Positions 12,066-20,774 of a stretch of DNA of 64,000 nucleotides are shown here, in pieces. The first letter of the stretch is position 1; each line of letters starts with the position of its first letter. The notes below the pieces were generated by a model. It saw only the letters and a program-made list of their open reading frames with translations. It had not been told where the DNA came from and searched no databases. A program made the translations under genes and the position numbers. Location of the stretch: assembly GCA_903842345.1 (NCBI GenBank), contig CAIMLR010000035.1:39632-103631 (forward strand), in the 5' to 3' direction. Source of the stretch: an uncultured Myxococcales bacterium (GTDB taxonomy: Bacteria; Myxococcota_A; UBA9042).

Positions 12066-12566
12066 GTGAAAGAGCGATTTGGCATCCGCCTGGACAAGCA
12101 GTATTTCAACTTTGGCTGCGCGCATTTCCTGATCTTCGCCAACGGCGACCGCGAGGAACTGCACGGCCACAACTACCGCGCGACGCTGGAGATCGACGGC
12201 GATCTGGACCATGGCCACGTCGTCGCCGACTTCATCGAGGTCAAGCCGCTGTTCAAGGCGTGCTGCGATGAGCTGGACCACCGGACGCTGCTGCCCAAGT
12301 ACAACGTGCATTTGCGGCTGGAAGAGCGGGACGACGGCATGCACGCGTTCTACCGCGAGGACCACTACCAGATTCCCAAGCGCGACGTGAAGCTGCTGGA
12401 ATTGGCCAACACGTCGTCAGAACTGCTGGCGCGCTGGCTGTGCGACCGCCTGATGGAGCGCGTGGCGGAATCCCTGCCGACGCTCGTCGTGCACCGCGTG
12501 CTGGTGACGGTGCAGGAGTCTCCGGGGCAGTCCGCCGTCTATGAACGGACGCTGACCCGGGAATGA
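12066..12566 (+). CDS. Second PTPS/QueD-superfamily protein, catalytic Cys absent
   Basis: A 166-residue protein starting at GTG 12066, eight bases after queD. It has the zinc motif LHGHNY, an upstream His in GCAHFLI, VADFIEVK and LDHRTLLP, all marks of the 6-pyruvoyl-tetrahydropterin synthase superfamily (COG0720). The segment before HGH is DREEL, so the Cys of CxxxHGH is missing and Glu residues lie nearby. It is longer than QueD because of an insert around residues 80-110. Known: PTPS-III members that replace Cys with Glu can make 6-hydroxymethyl-dihydropterin for folate. Inference: a folate-bypass or other pterin role. It overlaps the next gene by ATGA. Confidence 0.85.
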   Translation: MKERFGIRLDKQYFNFGCAHFLIFANGDREELHGHNYRATLEIDGDLDHGHVVADFIEVKPLFKACCDELDHRTLLPKYNVHLRLEERDDGMHAFYREDHYQIPKRDVKLLELANTSSELLARWLCDRLMERVAESLPTLVVHRVLVTVQESPGQSAVYERTLTRE

Positions 12567-14554
12567 CGGACGCACGCGCAGGCGCCGCGGTCGCGCCTGT
12601 GAACGCCTGGTGGCGCGATCGCGTGGCGTGGCTGGCGGCTGCAGTCGCCACCGCGTTGACGGCCTGTTGCGCGGCGCCGGCCAACAGTTGGCTCGATTCC
12701 GCAGAACTCGTCGCGTGCGCCGCTGAATTGGGCAACATCCATCCGCCCGGCCATCCGGCGTGGCTCTCGCTCGCGCAAATCGTGCGTTTCATTCCGATTG
12801 GCCCGTTTCCATGGCGCGTCGCGATCTTCTCCGCGCTGGCGATGGGCGCGGCGCTGTTCCTGCTTGTGCGGCTCGTGCGCGCGCAGCTGGCCGACCACGG
12901 CTCGCGGCAAATGACGTCGACGTGGGCGCTGCTGGCGGCGGGCACGCTGTTGGCTTCCGGTTCGCTCTGGCAGGTCACGGTGCGCGCGGAGGTCTACACG
13001 CTCGCGCTGGCGACAAACATCTGGGCCATGCACGCGGCGCTGCTCGCCGGGCAGCTCGCGCGGCGGCCCCATGCGGAAGTGCGCCTCATCTTTGGCTATC
13101 TCGCGTCGTGGACGATGGCCGTGTGCCTCGGCCTGCTGAATCACCACTACGTCGCGCTGTTCGCCCTGCCCGCGGGGCTCGTTGCGGCGTGGCCGGCGAT
13201 CGTCTGGCTGCTGCGCCACCACAAGCGGCTCGTGCTGGCGCTGCTGCTGGGCGGCGCGTGGCTGGGCTTTGGCTACCTGGCGCTGGGGCTGCGCAGTCAC
13301 GCGGATACGGAAATGCGCTGGGGCGATCCGTCGACGCTGCCTGGCCTCTGGGACACGCTGACGGCGAAACATTTCCAAAAGAACCTGACGCAGATCCACG
13401 TGGACTACCTGGACAACGCGCTGGTGCTCTTTGGCATGGTTGCGGAAGGGATGTCCCTGCCGGTGGCGGCGCTGGGGGCGCTGGGGCTGGCGTTGGCGGT
13501 GCTGTGGCGCGATCGGCTGCAGGTGACGCTGTGGCTGGCGCTGCTGGGCGGGCTGGCGACAAAGGCCGTGCTGCAAATCGACACGCGCAATCCCGATGAC
13601 CACGGCTACGTGCTGATGGCGCCCGCGGTGCTGGCGATCGGCGCGGGGCAGTTGGGCGCGTTTGTGGCGGGGCGGCGCGGGCTCCTGAGCGCGTGGCCGG
13701 AGGCGCGGCGGCTGCGGCTGGCGCAGGTGACGCTGGTGCTGGGACTCGTGCTCGCGGTGGGGCAACTGTCCACGCTGCTGGAGCAACCGGCGACCAATCT
13801 CGCGGGGCTGCGCGCGGCGGATGCGGTCGACGCACAACTGCGCAATCAGGCGCCGCCTGGCGCGCTGTACCTGTCCAACTATTACGGGCTGGGCTTCAAC
13901 GAACAGGCGTTTCGCATCGCGGAAGGTCGCCGCCCGGACATCGCGGCGCCGCATCTGTCGTTCCGCACCGGGGACACGGACCATGGCGCGGCGTGGCAAG
14001 CGTGGTTTGCCGCGCGCTATCCGCAGTACGCGGATCTGGCCAAGGCCGCGCACGCGCTGGGGCGCGCGCCCGTGGGCAACCTGCTGGCGCGCGTGGAACA
14101 GCAGCCGGTGTGGGCAGAGCAGGACCCGGACCTGCGCATTCCGCCGGGCGTGTACGGTTTTGCCGGCGTGGCGCAGCGTCTCCTGCCGCAGGCGGAGCGC
14201 GGGATTGACTACGACGTGGCGGCGATCCTCCAGAAGCATCAGACGATGTGGCCGGAACTGGCCGCCGCGATGGGGCCAAGCGGGCTGCTGGACGGTCCGA
14301 CGCGCGCCGTGCTGCTCTGGCAACACGCGCTGCAGGCAGCCCACGCGCTGCGGCGTGGCTGGTTGACGGTGGCGCAGGACGAACTCACGCGCGCCCGCAC
14401 GCTCAGCGCCCATGACGCGCTGCTGACGACGCTGCAAGCGCGCGCCCTGAAGCTCGACGCGGCGTACCGCGCGGGCGATGCCAAACAATTCCGCGACCTG
14501 TGGCAGCACTGGCAGACAATGGATTTTGCCGCGCTGGCTTCAGACGCACCTTGA
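12563..14554 (+). CDS. DUF2723 membrane protein (GT-C-like)
   Basis: A 663-residue polytopic membrane protein with about ten helices in the first 430 residues and a soluble C-terminal part. The loop after the first helix carries DSAELVACAAELGNIHPPGHP, the DUF2723 signature: Asp-Ser then HPPGHP. Known: DUF2723 proteins are protein O-mannosyltransferase-like GT-C enzymes in several phyla. Inference: transfer of a sugar from a lipid carrier outside the cytoplasm. ATG overlaps the preceding stop, and the PFK-2-like gene begins three bases after its own stop. Confidence 0.85.
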   Translation: MTDARAGAAVAPVNAWWRDRVAWLAAAVATALTACCAAPANSWLDSAELVACAAELGNIHPPGHPAWLSLAQIVRFIPIGPFPWRVAIFSALAMGAALFLLVRLVRAQLADHGSRQMTSTWALLAAGTLLASGSLWQVTVRAEVYTLALATNIWAMHAALLAGQLARRPHAEVRLIFGYLASWTMAVCLGLLNHHYVALFALPAGLVAAWPAIVWLLRHHKRLVLALLLGGAWLGFGYLALGLRSHADTEMRWGDPSTLPGLWDTLTAKHFQKNLTQIHVDYLDNALVLFGMVAEGMSLPVAALGALGLALAVLWRDRLQVTLWLALLGGLATKAVLQIDTRNPDDHGYVLMAPAVLAIGAGQLGAFVAGRRGLLSAWPEARRLRLAQVTLVLGLVLAVGQLSTLLEQPATNLAGLRAADAVDAQLRNQAPPGALYLSNYYGLGFNEQAFRIAEGRRPDIAAPHLSFRTGDTDHGAAWQAWFAARYPQYADLAKAAHALGRAPVGNLLARVEQQPVWAEQDPDLRIPPGVYGFAGVAQRLLPQAERGIDYDVAAILQKHQTMWPELAAAMGPSGLLDGPTRAVLLWQHALQAAHALRRGWLTVAQDELTRARTLSAHDALLTTLQARALKLDAAYRAGDAKQFRDLWQHWQTMDFAALASDAP

Positions 14555-14557
14555 AGG

Positions 14558-15790
14558 ATGACGATGGGACCCAATAGCCCGCATTCAACGCGGCTGGTGA
14601 TTGTGATGGTGGGCCTGCCGGCCCGCGGCAAGACGTACATCGCCCGCAAAGTGGCGCGGTTCCTGTCGTGGCTGGGCTACCGGGCGCGCGTGTTCAACAT
14701 CGGCGACTACCGCCGCGCGCTGCTGGGCGCCAATCACCGCCACGATTTCTTTGACCCGGGGAACGCGGAAGGCAATCGCGCGCGCAGTGAAATGGCGGAA
14801 GCCGCGCTGGGCGACCTGCTCGCGTGGATGGATGCCGGCGGCGAGGTGGCGATCTACGACGCGACAAACAGCACGCAGAAGCGCCGCGCCACCGTGCGTG
14901 CGCGCTGCGTGGCGGCGGGGCTGCAGGTCGTGTTCATCGAGTCGGCGTGCGAGGATCCGGCCATCATCGAGGCGAATATCCGCGAGACCAAGCTCACGTC
15001 GCCGGACTACGCCGGCATGGATCCGGAGGAGGCGGTCGCGGATTTCCGCGCGCGCATCGCCCACTACCAGAGCCGCTACGAGCCGCTGGCGGAGGCGGAC
15101 GCGGAGGGGGCGAGCTACATCAAGCTGATCGACGTCGGTCGCGTCGTCGTCGTGCATCGGCTGGATGGCTATTTACCGGCGAAGCTGCTGTTTTACCTGT
15201 TGAACCTCCACGTCGTGCGCCGGCCGATCTACCTGACGCGCCACGGCGAATCGACGCTGAACGAGGAAGGTCGCATTGGCGGGGACGCGCCGCTCTCGCC
15301 CGCGGGCACGCAGTACGCGCAGGCGCTCGCGGCGTTCGTCGCGAAGCTGGAGCCGATGCCGGAGGTGTTTACCAGCACGCTCCAGCGCACGATGCAGACC
15401 GCGGCGCCGCTGCCTGTCGCGTCCACGCCGTGGCGCGCGCTGGATGAGATTGACGCCGGCATTTGCGACGGCATGACGTACGCGGAAATCGCCGCGAAGA
15501 TGCCGCAGGAATATGCGGCGCGGCAACGCGACAAACTGCGCTACCGGTACCCGCGCGGTGAGAGCTATCAGGACGTGATTGCCCGGCTGGAGCCGGTGAT
15601 TATCGAGCTGGAGCGCCAACGGCTGCCGTTGATGGTGATTGCCCACCAGGCGGTGCTGCGGGCGCTGTACGCGTATTTCATGGACAAGGCGCCGGAGGAC
15701 GTGCTGCGGATGGAGATTCCGCTGCATACCGTCATCCAGCTCGCGCCGGGACCGTACGCGTTTGTGGAGACGCGGCATCGGTTGGTGTGA
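14558..15790 (+). CDS. 6-phosphofructo-2-kinase/fructose-2,6-bisphosphatase (eukaryotic type)
   Basis: A 410-residue bifunctional enzyme with both halves intact. The kinase half (about 1-215) has Walker A GLPARGKT (19-26), FNIGDYRR (47-53), FFDPGNAEGNR, IYDATN (99-104) and FIESACEDP. The phosphatase half (about 220-410) has RHGES with catalytic His229, Glu297 in DEIDAG, and second His363 in IAHQAVLR, plus YRYPRGESY and PLHTVIQL. Linker motifs SYIKLIDVG and LLNLHV also match animal and fungal enzymes closely. Known: it makes and breaks fructose 2,6-bisphosphate, the eukaryotic switch of glycolysis and gluconeogenesis, and is rare in bacteria. It has no regulatory N- or C-terminal extension. 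Lateral transfer is plausible. Confidence 0.93.
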   Translation: MTMGPNSPHSTRLVIVMVGLPARGKTYIARKVARFLSWLGYRARVFNIGDYRRALLGANHRHDFFDPGNAEGNRARSEMAEAALGDLLAWMDAGGEVAIYDATNSTQKRRATVRARCVAAGLQVVFIESACEDPAIIEANIRETKLTSPDYAGMDPEEAVADFRARIAHYQSRYEPLAEADAEGASYIKLIDVGRVVVVHRLDGYLPAKLLFYLLNLHVVRRPIYLTRHGESTLNEEGRIGGDAPLSPAGTQYAQALAAFVAKLEPMPEVFTSTLQRTMQTAAPLPVASTPWRALDEIDAGICDGMTYAEIAAKMPQEYAARQRDKLRYRYPRGESYQDVIARLEPVIIELERQRLPLMVIAHQAVLRALYAYFMDKAPEDVLRMEIPLHTVIQLAPGPYAFVETRHRLV

Positions 15791-15817
15791 ATCGGGGGCG
15801 TCTTGCCCGCGGCGCAA

Positions 15818-18223
15818 TCAGATGCACACGCCGGAGGTGCAGTTCTTGCCCGCGGCGCACTTGTTGCCGCAGTTGCCGCAGTTGTTGCTGTCGGTCTGCT
15901 TGTTGACTTCGCAGCCGTCGCCGACTTGGCCGTTGCAGTCGGCAAAGCCAACCGCGCAGATTGTACCGCAGGTGCTGTTGCTGCACACGGCCGTGCCATT
16001 GGCCGGGACAGCGCACACCTTGCCGCACTGGCCGCAATTCGCAGTCGAGTTGCTCGTGTTCACTTCGCAGCCGTTGGGGCTGTAGTTGTCGCAGTTCGCA
16101 AAGCCCAGGTTGCAGGACCCCAGGCTGCACGCGCCGCTGGAACAAGCCGGTTTGCCATTGGCGAAGGCCGGGCACACCTGCCCGCAGGCGGAGCAGTTTT
16201 GCGGGTCGGACGCGGAGTTGATTTCGCAGCCGTTGGCGCCGTTCTTGTCGCAATCGGAATATCCGGTTTGGCAGAGGAAGCCGCACGTTCCGCTGCTGCA
16301 CGCCGCGGACCCGTTGGTGACGGTCGGGCAGACCTTGGAGCACGATCCGCAGTGGCTGGGGTCGCTCTGGGTGCTCGTCTCGCAGCCGTTGCCGCTATTG
16401 CCGTCGCAGTCCAGATAGCCGCTTGCGCACAGGCCGAGGCCGCACGTGCCAGCCGAGCAGACCGCGCTGCCGTTGGGTGGCAGGGGGCACGCCGTCTCGC
16501 AGTTGCCGCAGTGGGCGATATCCGTCTTGAAATCAACGCAGGCGCCGGCGCACAGCTGCTTTCCCTGGTTGCAGACGATTTCGCACGTGAACGCGGAGCA
16601 AACGGAAATTCCGCCAGCGGGCGCGCTGATGCACATCGTCCCGCAGGAGCCGCAGTTCTGGATGTCCTGGCTGATGTCGACCTCGCAGCCATCGGCCGCG
16701 GACATGTTGCAGTCGACAAAGCCGTTGCTGCAGGAACCGACCTTGCAGATCCCGGACGAACAGGCGCGCGTGCCGTTGGCGATGGGTGCGCAGCTCGCCC
16801 CGCATCCGCCGCAGTTGTCGGGATCGGCGGCGGTGGCGACTTCACAGCCGTCACTGCGCTTATCGCCGTTGCAGTCATTCCAGCCCGTGTTGCAAGGGCT
16901 CGTGCAGACGCCGGCGGTGCAGGTCGTCGATGCGACGCCAGTGGTGGAGCAGGCTGACCCGCAGCTGCCGCAATGCGTGGGGTCGTCGGACGTGTCGATT
17001 TCACAGCCGTTTGCCGGCGCACCATCGCAGTCGGCGAACGTCCCGGCGCACGTGCAGGTGTAGCTGCCGATGGAATTCCCGCAGTCCATGTGCGGCGCGC
17101 AAGGGTTTGTCGCGCACTCGTCGACGTCGCTGCAGGTGAAGCCGGTGCCCGCGTAGCCCGTGTTGCAGATGCACTGCGTGGCCAAGGCCCCGGGCGCGCA
17201 TTGGGCGTTGCTGTCGCACGTCGCGCCGGGCTTGCACAGGCCGCCGCTGCACGCATCGCCCTGGGTGCAGCCGTTCTGGTCGTCGCACGGCAGCGCGTTG
17301 GGCGTGAAGCTGCAGCCCGCGACGACGTCGCACGCGTCATCCGTGCAGGCGTTGCCGTCGTTGCACGCAATGGCCGGACCCGCCACGCAGCTGCCAGCGG
17401 CGCACACGTCGCCGCCGGTGCACACGCTGCCGTCGCTGCAGCTCGCGGCGTTGTCGACCTTCTGGCAGCCGACAAGCGGATCGCAGACGTCGTCCGTGCA
17501 CGCGTTGCCGTCGGCGCAGTTCTTGGCCGCGCCGGGCTTGCACGCGCCGTTCTGGCAGGCGTCGTCGACCGTGCAAACGTTGTCGTCCGAGCACGCCGCG
17601 GTGGCAGCTTTGTGCGTGCAGCCGGTGACGGCGTCGCAATCGTCCAGCGTGCACGGGTTGCCGTCGTCACACGGCTGCACGCTGCCGGGGATGCAGTCGC
17701 CCGCGTTGCATACGTCGCCCACGGTGCACACGCTGCCGTCCGAGCACGGCGCGCTGCCCTGCATATTGACGCAGCCGCTGGCCTGCACGCACGCGTCCGC
17801 GGTGCACGGGTTGCCGTCGTCGCAGAGAAGCACGGCGCCCAGACATTGGCCTTCCTTGCACGCGTCGTTTGTCGTGCAGCTGTCGCCGTCGGTGCAGGTG
17901 ACCTCGTTGGCGAGCAGCGCGATGCCGCAGGCGCCGTTTGTGCACGTCGCGGCCTGACAGGGCGTGTTGGCCTGCGGGCAGTCAACCGCCGCTTCGCACC
18001 CGCCGGCGTCCTTGGCCACGTCGGTGTCCTGCACGACCGTATCCTGCTGCAGTCCCTCCGTGGCCACAGCGACGTCGTGCGCGCCGAGATCCGTCGGTTC
18101 CACATCCCCCTGCGCCAAATCCTCGACAACAGACGCATCGTCGCCACCCGCGGCCGTTCCACAGGCGCTCAGCGCCACCAGCAACAACACAGTGATCCGA
18201 ACAGTCAACAGGCTCGTTTTCAT
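15818..18223 (-). CDS. Large Cys-rich EGF/Dickkopf-repeat lipoprotein
   Basis: An 801-residue predicted lipoprotein. The start is fixed by the strong ribosome site GGGAGGGAAT and the lipobox LSAC at about residue 21. An acidic linker follows (25-75). Residues about 80-350 hold seven or so units of the CxDGNxCTxDxCxxxxGC type, often found in myxobacterial surface proteins. A calcium-binding EGF-like unit, DVDECATNPCAP..., sits near 365-405. The rest holds eight or nine copies of NGCEVxxxxDxxNCGxCGxxC...CSSGxCxxxC. Nearly all Cys are probably disulphide-bonded outside the cell. Inference: a surface stalk or adhesin. It converges on the PFK-2-like gene. Long open frames on the other strand are shadows of the repeats. 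Confidence 0.85.
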   Translation of the reverse strand: MKTSLLTVRITVLLLVALSACGTAAGGDDASVVEDLAQGDVEPTDLGAHDVAVATEGLQQDTVVQDTDVAKDAGGCEAAVDCPQANTPCQAATCTNGACGIALLANEVTCTDGDSCTTNDACKEGQCLGAVLLCDDGNPCTADACVQASGCVNMQGSAPCSDGSVCTVGDVCNAGDCIPGSVQPCDDGNPCTLDDCDAVTGCTHKAATAACSDDNVCTVDDACQNGACKPGAAKNCADGNACTDDVCDPLVGCQKVDNAASCSDGSVCTGGDVCAAGSCVAGPAIACNDGNACTDDACDVVAGCSFTPNALPCDDQNGCTQGDACSGGLCKPGATCDSNAQCAPGALATQCICNTGYAGTGFTCSDVDECATNPCAPHMDCGNSIGSYTCTCAGTFADCDGAPANGCEIDTSDDPTHCGSCGSACSTTGVASTTCTAGVCTSPCNTGWNDCNGDKRSDGCEVATAADPDNCGGCGASCAPIANGTRACSSGICKVGSCSNGFVDCNMSAADGCEVDISQDIQNCGSCGTMCISAPAGGISVCSAFTCEIVCNQGKQLCAGACVDFKTDIAHCGNCETACPLPPNGSAVCSAGTCGLGLCASGYLDCDGNSGNGCETSTQSDPSHCGSCSKVCPTVTNGSAACSSGTCGFLCQTGYSDCDKNGANGCEINSASDPQNCSACGQVCPAFANGKPACSSGACSLGSCNLGFANCDNYSPNGCEVNTSNSTANCGQCGKVCAVPANGTAVCSNSTCGTICAVGFADCNGQVGDGCEVNKQTDSNNCGNCGNKCAAGKNCTSGVCI

Positions 18224-18636
18224 ATTCCCTCCCCCAGGCTGGAATCAGCTTGGAGTCGTGGCGGCGGCGTGTCAATGGAGCGTCAGCGCGCGTGATTGCG
18301 GGCTGGAACGGCGTCTGAGGCCCGATTTGCGTTGTCCCGACCGCATTCTTCCACGGCGAATCGGCCGCGCGACGGACACGGACAACGACGACGCCGGACG
18401 AAACGTCGCCAGCAGGCGCAATCACCGCGCGCCGTGACACTTCCGTGATGGAGCCAGGGAATCGGCAAACGCGCGCCAGCGCCGGAATCGCCAAGGCTTC
18501 CCAAACGCTCGGTCGCGCGGCGTCCACAGCAAGCGCGACGAACGCGTGACGAAACGGCCGCGCAGGAGATAACGCATCGCGTCGTTTTGCGTCACAATCG
18601 CAAGACCACGGGCCAAGGACTGCCCCGGAGCACGCC
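18224..18636. other. Long divergent intergenic region, no gene seen
   Basis: About 410 bp between the divergent lipoprotein gene (-) and the acyl-CoA synthetase gene (+). A TTG-initiated 64-codon frame (18422-18616, minus) is Arg-rich, lacks a ribosome site and resembles no family I know. I see no clear RNA, hairpin or operator. Both promoters must be here. Confidence 0.5.
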
Positions 18637-20754
18637 ATGGCCGCCGCGACCCTCGATTCCATCCTCGCCCCGCGCACGGTCGCCGTTATCGGTGCCTCAC
18701 GGCGGCGCGGCACCATTGGCGGGGAACTGCTGCACAACCTGCTGGCGCGGGGTTTTGCCGGCGCGATCTATCCGGTCAACCCGGCGGTCCACGCGGTGCA
18801 AGGCGTGCGCGCCTGGCCGTCGATTGAGGCGGTGCCCGATGACATCGACCTCGCGGTGCTCGCCGTGCCAGCGGCCAACGTGCTGGCTGAGGTGGAAGCG
18901 TGCGGGCGCAAGGGCGTGCGCGGACTCGTCGTGATCACCGCGGGTTTTGGCGAACTGGGCGCTGCGGGCAAGGCCATGCAGGACGAGCTGGTGCGGCTGG
19001 TCAACCACTACGACATGCGGATGGTCGGACCGAACTGCCTCGGCGTCCAAAACCGCGATCCGGAAGTCTGCCTGAACGCGACGTTCTCCCCCGCGTGGCC
19101 AGCGTACGGCGGCGTGTCGATTGCCAGTCAGTCGGGCGCGCTGGGTCAGGCCATTTTGGAACACGCGCGGGAGCTGGGCTTGGGCGTGCGGCACTTTGTC
19201 AGCATGGGCAACAAGGCGGACGTCTCGGGCAATGACCTGCTGGAGTATTGGGCGACGGACGCCAAGACCCGCGTCATCCTGCTCTACCTGGAGTCCTTCG
19301 GCGACGCGAAGCACTTCCACGAGGTCGCGCGACGGGTGACCCGGCAGAAGCCGATCCTGATGGTGAAGTCCGGTCGCAGCGAGGCGGGTGCGCATGCCGC
19401 GTCGTCACACACGGGCGCGCTGGCGGGCCTGGACGTGGCGGCGGACGCGCTGCTGGGCCAATCGGGCGTCCTGCGCGCCGATACGCTGGAGGAGTTGTTT
19501 GACCTGGCGATGCTGTTGGCCAACCAGCCGGTGCCGCGCGGTCGGCGCGTGGCGATTGTCACCAACGCCGGGGGTCCTGGCATCATGGCGACCGACGCGT
19601 GCGTGGCCCAGGGCCTGAACTTGCCGCCTCTCTCCGCTCACACGGAAGCGGCGCTCCGGGCGTTCCTGCCGCCAGAAGCCTCCGTGCGCAACCCGGTCGA
19701 CATGATTGCCAGCGCCAGCGCGGAAGGGTATCGCAACGCGGTGCAACTGCTGTGCGCCGATCCGGCTTTTGACGCGGTCCTGGCGATCTTCGTGCCGCCG
19801 ATCGTCACGGACGCTGCGGACGTGGCCGCGGCGATTCGCCTGGGCGCCCAGGGCGCGGAGAAGCCGGTCGTGACCTGCTTTCTGGGCAAGCACGGGATGA
19901 CGGAAGCGCTGTCCTCCTTGCGCGAAGGCCATTTGCCGTCCTACGCATTTCCGGAGTCGGCGGCGATCGCGCTGTCGCGGGCGGCGCGGTACGGCGACTG
20001 GCTGCGGCGGCCCAACGGCGTGCCGTTCGCGCTGGCCAACCATCAACTCGATGCGGTGCGCGACGTGCTGGCGCACGTGCCGGCAGGCGAGTGGCTCAAA
20101 CCGGCGCAAGTGCGGCAGGTGCTGCAGGCGATCGGCATTCACGTGCTGCCAGAGACGGTCGTGCCGGGGCGCGACGCGACGCCCGACGAACTGGCGGCGG
20201 CGGCACAGAAGCTGGGCATGCCCGTGGCGCTCAAGGTCCAAAGCGCGGCCATCCTGCACAAGACGGACGTGGGCGGCGTGGCGCTGGGGCTGGCGGACGG
20301 CGAGGCGGTGCGGGACGCGCTCGCGACGATGCGCGCGCAACTGGCGGAGCATGGGCTGCTCGACAAGGTCGAAGGCTGGCACTTGCAGCAGATGGCGCCG
20401 AAAGGCATCGAGTGCTTCGCCGGGTTGACGACCGACCCTGTGTTTGGACCGCTCGTGGCTTTTGGCTTGGGTGGCGTCGCGGTGGAAGTGTGGCGCGATG
20501 TGGCGTTTCGCGTCGCGCCGCTGGATGACGTCGATGCCGCAGCGTTGATCGAGTCGATCCGCGGCGTGAAGATCCTGGATGGCTGGCGCGGCGCCCCGGC
20601 GGCGGATCGGCTGGCGTTGCGCGATGCCCTGCAGCGGCTGGCGCGGCTGGGCGCGGAGGTTCCGCAGATCGCGGAGGTCGACTTGAATCCGCTGCTGGCC
20701 CTGGCGCCCGGTCAAGGCGTCGCGGCCGTGGATGCGCGCATTCGCAAGGCCTGA
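18637..20754 (+). CDS. ADP-forming acyl-CoA synthetase (acetate--CoA ligase type)
   Basis: A 705-residue fused alpha-beta NDP-forming acyl-CoA synthetase. It interconverts an acyl-CoA, ADP and phosphate with the acid, ATP and CoA. Domain order: CoA-binding (about 5-130; AVIGASRRRGTIGGEL), succinyl-CoA-ligase-like domains (about 150-460) with the phospho-His in SSHTGALAG, then an ATP-grasp domain (about 485-700) with MPVALKVQSAAILHKTDVGGV and a C-terminal EVDLNPLL. No GNAT acetyltransferase domain is attached, unlike the Pat-type fusions. Ribosome site GGAG precedes ATG. Substrate (acetate, propionate or longer) cannot be told from sequence. Confidence 0.92.
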   Translation: MAAATLDSILAPRTVAVIGASRRRGTIGGELLHNLLARGFAGAIYPVNPAVHAVQGVRAWPSIEAVPDDIDLAVLAVPAANVLAEVEACGRKGVRGLVVITAGFGELGAAGKAMQDELVRLVNHYDMRMVGPNCLGVQNRDPEVCLNATFSPAWPAYGGVSIASQSGALGQAILEHARELGLGVRHFVSMGNKADVSGNDLLEYWATDAKTRVILLYLESFGDAKHFHEVARRVTRQKPILMVKSGRSEAGAHAASSHTGALAGLDVAADALLGQSGVLRADTLEELFDLAMLLANQPVPRGRRVAIVTNAGGPGIMATDACVAQGLNLPPLSAHTEAALRAFLPPEASVRNPVDMIASASAEGYRNAVQLLCADPAFDAVLAIFVPPIVTDAADVAAAIRLGAQGAEKPVVTCFLGKHGMTEALSSLREGHLPSYAFPESAAIALSRAARYGDWLRRPNGVPFALANHQLDAVRDVLAHVPAGEWLKPAQVRQVLQAIGIHVLPETVVPGRDATPDELAAAAQKLGMPVALKVQSAAILHKTDVGGVALGLADGEAVRDALATMRAQLAEHGLLDKVEGWHLQQMAPKGIECFAGLTTDPVFGPLVAFGLGGVAVEVWRDVAFRVAPLDDVDAAALIESIRGVKILDGWRGAPAADRLALRDALQRLARLGAEVPQIAEVDLNPLLALAPGQGVAAVDARIRKA

Positions 20755-20774
20755 ACGCGGCTACGCGGCCACGC

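Noticed and set aside
12539..14509. A 656-codon minus-strand frame opposite the DUF2723 gene
   Set aside because: Arg/Gln/His-rich shadow typical of high-GC antisense frames; the plus-strand gene has a clear family motif.
16973..18295. A 440-codon plus-strand frame opposite the 801-residue lipoprotein
   Set aside because: Ala/Arg/Val shadow of Cys-rich repeats; no ribosome site and no motif.
18422..18616. 64-codon Arg-rich minus-strand frame in the divergent gap
   Set aside because: Needs a TTG start, lacks a ribosome site and has no family-like sequence.
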